Assembly: GCF_003958645.1 (NCBI RefSeq)
Contig: NZ_RXLO01000011.1
Span: 62,001-126,000 of the forward strand
DNA length: 64,000 bases
Direction: 5' to 3'
Source: Chitinophaga rhizosphaerae
GTDB lineage: Bacteria; Bacteroidota; Bacteroidia; Chitinophagales; Chitinophagaceae
The notes beneath the pieces were generated by a model that saw only the letters and a program-made list of their open reading frames with translations, was not told where the DNA came from and did not search any database. This document shows, piece after piece, positions 26,585 to 33,979 of this stretch. The position numbers and the translations under genes were made by a program. Positions within the stretch are counted from its first letter, which is position 1. Each line of letters opens with the position of its first letter.

Positions 26585-28558
26585 TCAGTTAACGGGAAGT
26601 GCATCGTGCAGGCTTACGTCTTCTACGTGCAATGAATTGGTAATGGAGGTTTGCAGTAACAGCAACCGGGCGGGATATCGCGCGTCTCCCAATGCCTGTA
26701 CCTGCTGCTGGTCGATGACCACGTCGGTCGGGATATTGGGAAAAAAGTCAGGCAGGGGGTACGTAACGGGAAGCTGCTGTGTAGGCGGCGGTGGATCGGG
26801 ATTGTCTATCGTCACGGAGGGCGTTATCTGCACCTGGGCGCCGATGGAATCTACGATCTGCTGCATGCCAATACGGTAGTAATAAATGGGAATGTCCAGC
26901 TGATTAAGGTCGTCCAGGCATTGGCTGCCCGCCAATACGTAGAAGTTCGGCAGGTCGGGCTCCTGGTAATTGCTCGCATCCACCTCAAGGCGGCCCCTGA
27001 CGAGCGTTTGCATCGTAAACAGCTGGCCGGTGGCATTTGATGGATCGAAGTAGTAGGGCGAGATAAAGGAGTTCTTGAATTCCGCGGTAGCGTATGGGAT
27101 GTATCTCACGACCACATTGTTTAGCCGGTCGAACCAGTCGTTGAACGCAAGGTTTTGCTGGGCGGCCCGTAATACCGTCATGCCGTCTGTGAACCCCGTC
27201 AGCAAAGCTGGCTGGTCTATCGGCACGTACTGCTTGTTCCGTACGCCTTCCCACCGCCATAGCCGGTTTTCCTTGTAATCCGTTTCGTAACGCCGGTTCA
27301 GGAAGCAATTGTTCCCGGTGGCTGCCGGTGGCGGGGTTACCCATGTGAAATCCTGCGCATTCAGGAAGAGCCCGTTGATCCCACCGATTGGCATTCCCAG
27401 GCCGGAAATCAGGCTGGTGGCCCCGATGGAGTTGGTTTCCTTGTTCAGCGATATTTCCATGTCTATCAGGTACGGCAGGTACGTTTTCACCCGGAGGTTT
27501 TCCAGGTGAAGGTCCTGGATGGAAAAGCTGCAGGCCAGTGCGGCGATCGCGCCTTCCGTCCGGTAAAACGTCCGGGTGATGGCCGCGGCGTCCTGGCTTT
27601 TGAAAATGAGGTAATCGCTCTGCGCAAAAGGATAATATCCGTTGAATTGAATGGATGTGCCAGACAGATCGTTGTTGAGGAATTCGATGTAGCCATATGC
27701 AGCGCGCACCGGAAGGGGCGGGCCGGCCGGATGCAACGACTGGTAATTGCGTGGCAGTATGCCGTAGACAGGTACGGGTAATCCTGTAAATCCGGGATGG
27801 GTGGCTTTGTATGCCGCCAGTTGTGCGTTGTAAATCTCGAAAAGACTGGCCGTCATGAAACCGGGAACAACGGCGTTTACGACGTCTGACCGGCCCGCCA
27901 GCAGACAGTCGGCCTCAATATCGCTGGGTTTGTAAACGAGCCTTTTAATTTCGGTGACCGGGTTGTAGTCGAATAATCCTACCACATCCACATCAAATGC
28001 AAGGATCAATACCTGCGTGCCGCCTTTATGGAAATCGGAACCGGTGGATTTGATGGCGGTCAGTTCCTGGATAGCGTGTATGGTATTAGGCGTCAATGCG
28101 TCGAAAAAGGCCTCGAGCAGTGCTTTATCGGCATACATCCGCCGGCAGGCCTGTTCGATGTTCCCTGTGAAATGATTGTAGAGCAATTGCAGGGCGCCCG
28201 TGGAAACAATGAAAGTTCTCCGGAAATCCACAAGGTTGGCGGGGTAGTCATTGTTCAGGATATTGGTGTCGAAATATTGCGTATATGTCTGGTTGTTGGG
28301 AATGTTGAGACTTAATGCCTGGTCTACCGCCGTTCCGATAAATAAGTCAAACATCATTGCCATTTCATTCATGAGACTGGCGGATCTCACGGCAGTTTGT
28401 ACAAAGCTGTAGTTGGCTGCGCCGAGATTTACGGCCAGCGTTGTTTGAAAAAATGTTTGCGCATTTTGCAGATAATCGAGGTATAACGATGCGCGATAGA
28501 TGTCTGGTGGCGTAACGCGCAGGGCTTTCAGTTCGGCGGCCAATTCAGGATATGTCAT
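26585..28558 (-). CDS. LanM-type dehydratase-domain protein, copy 2 (DUF4135-like, no cyclase domain)
   Basis: 657 residues from MTYPELAAEL. This start aligns residue-for-residue with the paralogue upstream; a longer start at 28639 would add unrelated text. Positions matching the CylM dehydratase active site are D175 and H177 (GSDFHKGG), K210 (LVYKPSDIEAD), D349, H351 and N354 (QDLHLEN), D366 (LIDMEI), and R485 and T491 (RYIPYAT). In CylM these serve Ser/Thr phosphorylation and phosphate elimination. The LanC-like cyclase half (about 400 residues with zinc ligands) is absent, as in PoyF-like stand-alone dehydratases. The gene has its own duplicated promoter and leads directly into the giant-protein genes. 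Confidence 0.85.
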   Translation of the reverse strand: MTYPELAAELKALRVTPPDIYRASLYLDYLQNAQTFFQTTLAVNLGAANYSFVQTAVRSASLMNEMAMMFDLFIGTAVDQALSLNIPNNQTYTQYFDTNILNNDYPANLVDFRRTFIVSTGALQLLYNHFTGNIEQACRRMYADKALLEAFFDALTPNTIHAIQELTAIKSTGSDFHKGGTQVLILAFDVDVVGLFDYNPVTEIKRLVYKPSDIEADCLLAGRSDVVNAVVPGFMTASLFEIYNAQLAAYKATHPGFTGLPVPVYGILPRNYQSLHPAGPPLPVRAAYGYIEFLNNDLSGTSIQFNGYYPFAQSDYLIFKSQDAAAITRTFYRTEGAIAALACSFSIQDLHLENLRVKTYLPYLIDMEISLNKETNSIGATSLISGLGMPIGGINGLFLNAQDFTWVTPPPAATGNNCFLNRRYETDYKENRLWRWEGVRNKQYVPIDQPALLTGFTDGMTVLRAAQQNLAFNDWFDRLNNVVVRYIPYATAEFKNSFISPYYFDPSNATGQLFTMQTLVRGRLEVDASNYQEPDLPNFYVLAGSQCLDDLNQLDIPIYYYRIGMQQIVDSIGAQVQITPSVTIDNPDPPPPTQQLPVTYPLPDFFPNIPTDVVIDQQQVQALGDARYPARLLLLQTSITNSLHVEDVSLHDALPVN

Positions 28559-28670
28559 AACAATAAGGTTTTTCGGACAATACGCGACACGTACACCTGG
28601 CGCATGTTTGCGCGAGATGAGGCAATGGCTGGCCGACACCGGATAACTGGAATGTCGGTTGTACCAGCTG

Positions 28671-28842
28671 CATAGCAGGACTACGTGACTAGTTGATCAC
28701 AAATAAAAACTCAGCAGGAAGATGAATGATGAATTACCGATTACGGGTTTAATGGATTTTACAATGAATCTATTTTAGGGCTAGACGATCAGTTAAATAG
28801 GGCGATATGAAATTAGCACTAATTATTTTATTTCGACAAAAG
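28671..28842 (-). repeat. Duplicated leader/promoter region, copy upstream of dehydratase copy 2
   Basis: 172 bp alignable to 31121-31278. Shared blocks on the plus strand include AGGAAGATGAATGATGAATTA, TAGACGAT, AAATAGGGC and ATGAAATTAGCACTAATTA. Conservation is strongest over the predicted promoter. It indicates that the gene was duplicated together with its control region. Confidence 0.85.
28806..28842 (-). promoter_or_regulatory. Predicted promoter with palindrome for dehydratase copy 2 and the giant-protein operon
   Basis: On the minus strand: CTTTTG, a 21-bp spacer, then TAATTTCATA, a match to TTTG / TAnnTTTG at the -33 and most of the -7 element. The near-perfect palindrome AATTAG-N2-CTAATT (28811-28824) lies between the boxes and overlaps the -7 element, where a repressor could act. 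The leader to the start codon is about 240 nt. Confidence 0.6.
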
Positions 28843-29020
28843 TATTTTAGCAAAAATAAAAACTTAACAATTCAATTCGCACCTGATCATAGCTTTTTCC
28901 TACGGTGGAAAACAGCTTCCTGTTATGGTAGGCCATTACCTGCCATGGCCAGTTACGGCTGTTTTTGGTGTATGTTGCGGGATGACTAACTTGTTTGTGC
29001 ATTCATTGGATGATGGGTAA

Positions 29021-31006
29021 TCAATTGACGGGAATTACCTGTTGCGGATTCATGCCTGCTGCACCCAGTGCATTCGTGATGGTGGGTGTTAACAGCAGTG
29101 AGCGCGCCGGGTTGCCCGGCGGATTGGCCAGCGGAAACACCTGCCCCTGGTAAACGATGGTGGTAGTGGGAATGTTAGCCAGGAACGTAGCCCTTCCCAG
29201 CACCGGTGCCACCTGGAACTGAACGGTAGGCGGCGGCGGTGCGGCGTTGTTGATCGTTACCGTAGCGGGGATGGGTACCTGTGCGCCATTGGAGTCGATG
29301 ATTTCCTGCATGCCGATCCGGTAATAATAAATCGGGATATCCACCTGCTGGAGGTCTGTCAGGCATTGTATGCCCGCCAATGATAGGAAGTCCGGATTCG
29401 CACCCGGAACATAATTGTTGGTTTTCGCGGTAAGCTCGGCCGTGATGAGCATTTGTAACGTATATGCATTGCCGGTTGCATTGACGGGGTTCAGGTAATA
29501 CGGCGAAACGAAACTGTTTTTGAAAAAGGACGTTGGATAGGGGAGATAGCGCACCACCACGTTGTTCAACCGCGCAAACCAGCCGTTGAAAGCCAGGTTC
29601 TGTTCCGCGAACGCCAATACGGCCATCCCTTCTGCAAAGCCTGTCAACAGCGCCGGCTGGTCTATCATCACGTTTTGTTTGTTCCGCGTGCCAGACCATG
29701 TCCATAAACGGTTCTGGTAAAATACCGTTTCATATTCCTGGTCGAGGTAACAATTCGCACCGGCGGCGGTGGGCGCCGGGGTACTCCATCCGAAGTCCTG
29801 CGCATCGAGGTACAAGCCGTTGATACCGCCGGCAGCCAGGCCGAATACATTGGCGATGAGCACCGTCGACTCGATACTGTTCGACGCCTTCGCCAGGCAT
29901 ACTTCCATGTCTATCAGGTATGGCAGATACCCTTTTACCCGCACGTTTTCCAGGTGGAGGTCCTGTATGGAAAAGCTGCAAGCCAGTGCGGCCGTTGCGC
30001 CTTCCGTCCGGTAAAAAGCCTGCGTAATGGCTGCGGCGTTCTGGCTTTTGAAGATCATGTAATCGCTCTGCCCTAAGGGGAAGTAGCCGTTATACTGGAT
30101 GGTAGTGCCGGAAAGATCGTTGTTGAGATATTCGAGGTATCCGTAAGCTGCGCGCACCGGCAGGGGCGGCCCGCCGACATGCGCCGATTGAAAATTGCGC
30201 GGCAGCATACCGTAAGTCGTTACCGGCAGCCCGGTAAACCCGGGATTGGCGAGCTTGTAGGCCGCCAGTTGCGTGTTGTATATTTCAAACAGGCTGGCGG
30301 TCATAAAGCCGGGCGAAATGGCATTGATCACCGCCGATTTGCCCGCCAGCAGGCAATCGGCTTCGATGTCGCTGGGTTTGTACACGATCCGTTTATCCGT
30401 GGTCATGGTAGAGTCACCGAAGGCTGCGGTCACATCCACCGTTAAGGTAAAAATCAGCACTTGCTTCCCTCCCTTGTGAAAATCCGAGCCGGTGGATTTA
30501 ATGCGCGAAAGCCCCCAGACCACGTTGGTCGTGTTGGGAGACAGTTCATCGAAAAAAGTGCCCAGTGCATTCCTGTCGGCATACACGCGCTGGCAGGCCT
30601 GCTGGATATTGCCGGTGAAATGATTGTACAGCGATTGCAGCGCATTGGCCGATACGGTGTAAATACCCCGGAAGGTGTTCCGGGTCCCGGGATAGCCGGC
30701 ATTCAGGATATTGTTATCGAAGTATTGCTGGTACGTTTCGTTGTTGGGAACATTGAGCAACAGTGCCGCATCCACCGCAGCGCCAATGTACAAGTCAAAC
30801 ATCGCCGCCATTTCATTCAGCAGGTTGGCGGATCTGACGGCCGTTCTCACGAAGTTGTAATTCGGCGCGCCGATATTGGCGGCCAGGGTAGTCTGGAAGA
30901 AAACTTGCGCCTGTTGCAGATAGTCGAGGTACAAAGACGCGCGGTTCACATCCGGCGGCGTTACACCCATAGTGCTGAGGATAGCTTCTAGTTGGGCTCT
31001 GTTCAT
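29021..31006 (-). CDS. LanM-type dehydratase-domain protein, copy 1 (DUF4135-like, no cyclase domain)
   Basis: 661 residues. It is about two-thirds identical to copy 2 at the N-terminus (41 of the first 60 residues by eye). Active-site equivalents are D175 and H177 (GSDFHKGG), K210 (IVYKPSDIEAD), D349, H351 and N354 (QDLHLEN), D366 (LIDMEV), and R486 and T492 (RYLPYPT). The D-x-H-x2-N-x11-D and R-x5-T spacings equal those of CylM D347/H349/N352/D364 and R506/T512. So both kinase-like activation and phosphate elimination could be retained. There is no LanC domain and no LanT transporter nearby. Both copies end in PVN. Expected product: dehydroalanine or dehydrobutyrine in an unknown peptide or protein. 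Confidence 0.85.
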   Translation of the reverse strand: MNRAQLEAILSTMGVTPPDVNRASLYLDYLQQAQVFFQTTLAANIGAPNYNFVRTAVRSANLLNEMAAMFDLYIGAAVDAALLLNVPNNETYQQYFDNNILNAGYPGTRNTFRGIYTVSANALQSLYNHFTGNIQQACQRVYADRNALGTFFDELSPNTTNVVWGLSRIKSTGSDFHKGGKQVLIFTLTVDVTAAFGDSTMTTDKRIVYKPSDIEADCLLAGKSAVINAISPGFMTASLFEIYNTQLAAYKLANPGFTGLPVTTYGMLPRNFQSAHVGGPPLPVRAAYGYLEYLNNDLSGTTIQYNGYFPLGQSDYMIFKSQNAAAITQAFYRTEGATAALACSFSIQDLHLENVRVKGYLPYLIDMEVCLAKASNSIESTVLIANVFGLAAGGINGLYLDAQDFGWSTPAPTAAGANCYLDQEYETVFYQNRLWTWSGTRNKQNVMIDQPALLTGFAEGMAVLAFAEQNLAFNGWFARLNNVVVRYLPYPTSFFKNSFVSPYYLNPVNATGNAYTLQMLITAELTAKTNNYVPGANPDFLSLAGIQCLTDLQQVDIPIYYYRIGMQEIIDSNGAQVPIPATVTINNAAPPPPTVQFQVAPVLGRATFLANIPTTTIVYQGQVFPLANPPGNPARSLLLTPTITNALGAAGMNPQQVIPVN

Positions 31007-31120
31007 TTAAAAACGGTTTTTAAAGCCATGTATGACACATTGTACGGGCGCATCCATTCCGGGCAATCGGTTCCAAAACCTGCATCCGTAAGGGAAATGC
31101 GGTTTTTACGCGATGCACGG

Positions 31121-31278
31121 CATAGCTACGTGATGGATCTTAACTACTGAAACGCTGACAGGAAGATGAATGATGAATTACGGGTTCAATACATTTTAGG
31201 AATGAACAATCAATGTTAGACGATTTGTCAAAATAGGGCAGTATGAAATTAGCACTAATTATTTTATTTAAGCAAAAG
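31121..31278 (-). repeat. Duplicated leader/promoter region, copy upstream of dehydratase copy 1
   Basis: 158 bp alignable to 28671-28842 with small indels. Both copies start with CATAGC...TACGTGA on the plus strand and end with the CTTTTG box of the minus-strand promoter. Confidence 0.85.
31241..31278 (-). promoter_or_regulatory. Predicted promoter with palindrome for dehydratase copy 1
   Basis: CTTTTG, a 21-bp spacer, then TAATTTCATA on the minus strand, with the same spacing as the other copy. The palindrome AATTAG-N2-CTAATT is at 31247-31260. Confidence 0.6.
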
Positions 31279-31369
31279 TTTTTTCTGCAGATGATGTGAC
31301 GTTTTATGTCCGGTGCAACACAGCGGCTGGCGGAAATGCATGTTGGTGCGGGTTTTCGCATGAAATTGA

Positions 31370-31405
31370 AAAAGGTATCCCGTGCCACGGCAGGGGATAC
31401 CTTTT
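31370..31405 (-). terminator. Terminator downstream of the small unknown gene
   Basis: Perfect 12-bp inverted repeat AAAAGGTATCCC / GGGATACCTTTT with a 12-base loop. A T-run follows on the minus strand, 26 bp past the stop of the 191-aa gene. Confidence 0.85.
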
Positions 31406-31431
31406 CAACGCGTTGTCGATTTAATGGATGA

Positions 31432-32007
31432 CTATTTCACTACATACAACATGTCTTCATAATCATGCGCGGCTACATACACGGGCACTTCGGCCCAGGG
31501 CGCCTTTCCTTTGGCGGCGGCCACGGTATGTTTGGCCAGTTCCTGCACCCGGAGGATGACGAGGTATTCATGCAGCTCGCAAGCCTGCCGCAACTGATCG
31601 TCGCGGTAGCCTTCCGTTTCCATATATTTTTTGTTGGCTTCCTGCAGGGGTTCGAAGCCCGTGATAGTAAGGGTTTTTTCGGATTCGCCGCTGAAATCCT
31701 GCAGCCAGTCGAGGTTGTCGCGGTTGGCGATGGATTCGTAAGCCAGCAGGTGCAGGAACCAACGGTCGTAATGCGTCGTAAAACTGTTCATTTCGAGGTA
31801 AAGCGCCTTGATCTCGAGTTCCGCTTCATCCGTCATGTACGTCCAGGAATGATTGAAATACGCCGTAAGCGGCGCCTGGAGGTGCAAGAGGTTTTTGCCG
31901 GTCACTTGCTGGAATCCGGACGCCGGCAGCTGGCCCAGCATCGTTTCCGCTTCCCGGATGGCCGTTTCGATTTGCCCCGACTGGATGAGTTCCTGTATTT
32001 GTTGCAT
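31432..32007 (-). CDS. Hypothetical protein, 191 residues
   Basis: The chosen start is MQQIQELIQSG; an in-frame ATG six codons upstream is also possible. No signal peptide or membrane helix is seen. The protein looks all-helical, with acidic/Trp text such as YMTDEAELEIKALYLEMN and DNLDWLQDFSGESE. It has its own terminator and lies between the fucosidase operon and the dehydratase genes on the same strand. I do not recognise the family and see no direct link to either neighbour. Confidence 0.7.
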   Translation of the reverse strand: MQQIQELIQSGQIETAIREAETMLGQLPASGFQQVTGKNLLHLQAPLTAYFNHSWTYMTDEAELEIKALYLEMNSFTTHYDRWFLHLLAYESIANRDNLDWLQDFSGESEKTLTITGFEPLQEANKKYMETEGYRDDQLRQACELHEYLVILRVQELAKHTVAAAKGKAPWAEVPVYVAAHDYEDMLYVVK

Positions 32008-32090
32008 GCTGCAAAGAAAGTACAATTCGCGTAAATGGCGAATTAATAGGCCTTCGCGCGTTGAAACCTGCTTCCGGAGCGGAAATAAAA

Positions 32091-32124
32091 AAGGGTAGCT
32101 GGCCAGTTGCAGCCAGCTGCCCTT
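32091..32124 (-). terminator. Terminator of the fucosidase utilisation operon
   Basis: 13-bp stem AAGGGTAGCTGGC / GCCAGCTGCCCTT with one G-T wobble and an 8-base loop. It is flanked by A-runs and T-runs and lies 19 bp past the fucosidase stop on the minus strand. Confidence 0.88.
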
Positions 32125-32142
32125 CCTTTTTTGACGGGTTTG

Positions 32143-33945
32143 TTATTTCACGCGCACCAGCCGTACCTCCTGGAGGTTCATCACGCCCAGGCCGGGTTTG
32201 GTCAGCGGTTTGATCGTTATGGCGTTCACGCCCGAAGCGGGGAGGTTCACGGTGCCGAGGTCCCAGTCGCGGTAAGCGCTCCAGTTATTGTCGGTACTTT
32301 TCACCACACCGGTAAGGGTGGATTTACCCGCTGTCACCGCGATTTTCGATCCGGCGGACTCGTCCGTACAAGCCGCCCGGAATACCACTTTGTACTTTCC
32401 GGGTTGCTTCACGCGCAGGTTCCAGGTTGCCGTTCCTGTCAGGGCCGTCCAGCTGTAAATGACCGGTTTATCGCCCACCGAAAGCCCTACGCCGGGCGTG
32501 AGGATCGCATCCCCTGCGTGCAGGCGGTAGCCGCCGTCGGCATCCGGGAAAATCCCCATGGGAACCAGGGAGCTTCCTGTAACATCCAATTCTATCACCG
32601 TGGCGAGCTCGTTCCGGTTTGCATTGGCGAGATCGATGAAAATGCCCTGTTCGTTCACTTCCGTGCGCAGGGGCGAGCGTGCGGCGTCTGCCAGTACGAA
32701 GGCGCGCGGTGTGCTGCCTGCGTCCGGAGCGATGGGCACATGCAGCCGGTTGTTTTCCGGCCAATGGAAAATATGCAGGAAATATTTACCGGGCTTGGTG
32801 GTGATCCGCCCCCAGTTCACTTTGCCTACGGTGTTGGCGCGGGAACCATAGATCGCTTCACCGTTCATTTTCATCCAGCCGCCGATGCCCTGCATCAGTT
32901 CCACGCTTTTGCCGGGGATGGTCCCGTCGGCCATGGGCCCCACGTTCAGGAGGTAATTGCCGCCTTTGGATACGATGTCGACCAGGTTTTGCACCAGTTC
33001 CTTATCGGTATGCCAGCGTTGGTTGTTTTTGCTGTAGCCCCAGGTGCCGTTCATGGTCATGCACGATTCCCAGTCCATGTTTTTATAGCCCGTTTCGGGG
33101 ATGAACTGCTCCGGCGTCACGAGGTCGCCGTTGGCGCGGGTATAATCGCTGTTGTCGTCGAAATGATACAGCCTGTTGTTCATGATGATGTTGGGGTGGT
33201 GCTTCTTGACCATGTCCACCAGCGCGTTGGCGCCCCATTTCTCTCCCTGGATCCCGGGCGAACTGTAATCCCACCACACCACGTCGATAGGCCCGTAGTT
33301 GGAGAAAATTTCCTCGGCCTGCTGATGCATGTAGGTCACATAGTTCGCGTTGTTGCGGGTATCGTTTTTTACGCCGCCGGGCGCCGGCAGGCCGTGTTCC
33401 ACATATGCATCGGGATGGTGCCAGTCCAGCAGCGAAAAATACACGCCCACCCGCAACCCCTGTTCGTGCAGGGCGTTCACGATTTCCCGCATGAGATCGC
33501 GGCCGGTAACGTCTTTTCCGTCGAAGGTGGTGGTTTTGCTGTCGTGCAGTGCAAAGCCTTCGTGATGGCGGGTAGTGAAAATCACATACCGGCACCCGGC
33601 TTCTTTGGCCATTTTCGCCCATTCGCGCGCAAAACCGGGCTTCGGCCGGAACAGCGGGGTGAGCTGTTTTTCATAGACGGCTGCCGGAACGTTGGCCATG
33701 TTTTGTATCCATTCCACGCATCCTTCGTAATCTTTCCCGTTCCATTCACCGGCTGCGGCGCTGTAAAGTCCCCAGTGCACGAACATCCCGAAATGCGCGT
33801 CGCGGAACCAGCGCATACGCGCGTCCCGGACCGCTTCCGGCTCTGCCGCATTGGCTTTCAGCCCACCACCGGCCTGCGCGAGCGTTACATATCCGGAAAG
33901 CAGCATCCCGCCCAGCAGGTACGTCTTCAAAAAGTTTTTTCCCAT
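32143..33945 (-). CDS. Alpha-L-fucosidase, GH29 family
   Basis: 600 residues from MGKNFLKTYL; an in-frame ATG nine codons upstream is possible, but this start gives a better signal peptide (ends about AQA, residue 25). The GH29 barrel covers about 38-370: GMFVHWG, TRHHEGF, YFSLLDWHHPD. The predicted nucleophile is D226 in IDVVWWDYSS. It would hydrolyse alpha-linked fucose with retention in the periplasm or outside. The C-terminal 130 residues form a beta-sandwich (WNLRVKQPGKYKVVF; INAITIKPL-like strands) typical of an appended carbohydrate-binding module. It follows the SusD gene by 34 bp and names the likely ligand of this locus as a fucosylated glycan. Confidence 0.93.
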   Translation of the reverse strand: MGKNFLKTYLLGGMLLSGYVTLAQAGGGLKANAAEPEAVRDARMRWFRDAHFGMFVHWGLYSAAAGEWNGKDYEGCVEWIQNMANVPAAVYEKQLTPLFRPKPGFAREWAKMAKEAGCRYVIFTTRHHEGFALHDSKTTTFDGKDVTGRDLMREIVNALHEQGLRVGVYFSLLDWHHPDAYVEHGLPAPGGVKNDTRNNANYVTYMHQQAEEIFSNYGPIDVVWWDYSSPGIQGEKWGANALVDMVKKHHPNIIMNNRLYHFDDNSDYTRANGDLVTPEQFIPETGYKNMDWESCMTMNGTWGYSKNNQRWHTDKELVQNLVDIVSKGGNYLLNVGPMADGTIPGKSVELMQGIGGWMKMNGEAIYGSRANTVGKVNWGRITTKPGKYFLHIFHWPENNRLHVPIAPDAGSTPRAFVLADAARSPLRTEVNEQGIFIDLANANRNELATVIELDVTGSSLVPMGIFPDADGGYRLHAGDAILTPGVGLSVGDKPVIYSWTALTGTATWNLRVKQPGKYKVVFRAACTDESAGSKIAVTAGKSTLTGVVKSTDNNWSAYRDWDLGTVNLPASGVNAITIKPLTKPGLGVMNLQEVRLVRVK

Positions 33946-33979
33946 CTTATTCGCTATGTAAGTCAAATTCATGTACTAA

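Larger units (their letters stand above)
28559..29020 (-). other. AT-rich leader region between the two dehydratase-like genes
   Basis: 462 bp holding the promoter for copy 2, one copy of the duplicated leader (28671-28842), and a 42-codon frame (28545-28673) that overlaps the downstream start. The 180 bp after the copy 1 stop shows no convincing terminator. A plus-strand 60-codon frame here lies across the promoter and is not credible. Confidence 0.6.
31007..31431 (-). other. Leader region of dehydratase copy 1
   Basis: 425 bp with no full gene. It holds the second copy of the duplicated leader (31121-31278), the promoter at 31241-31278, a 21-codon frame at 31020-31085, and the terminator of the upstream gene at 31370-31405. 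Confidence 0.6.

Noticed and set aside
28559..28639. N-terminal extension of dehydratase copy 2 from ATG 28639
   Set aside because: The added residues have no counterpart in copy 1, whose start aligns exactly with ATG 28558.
28807..28989. Plus-strand 60-codon frame between the dehydratase genes
   Set aside because: It lies across the predicted minus-strand promoter; only its first few codons fall in the conserved block and the frame is not kept in the other leader copy.
29021..31006. Full LanM synthetase with LanC cyclase
   Set aside because: The proteins end about 150-170 residues after the R/T motif, leaving no room for the roughly 400-residue cyclase, and no Zn-ligand Cys/His pattern is present.
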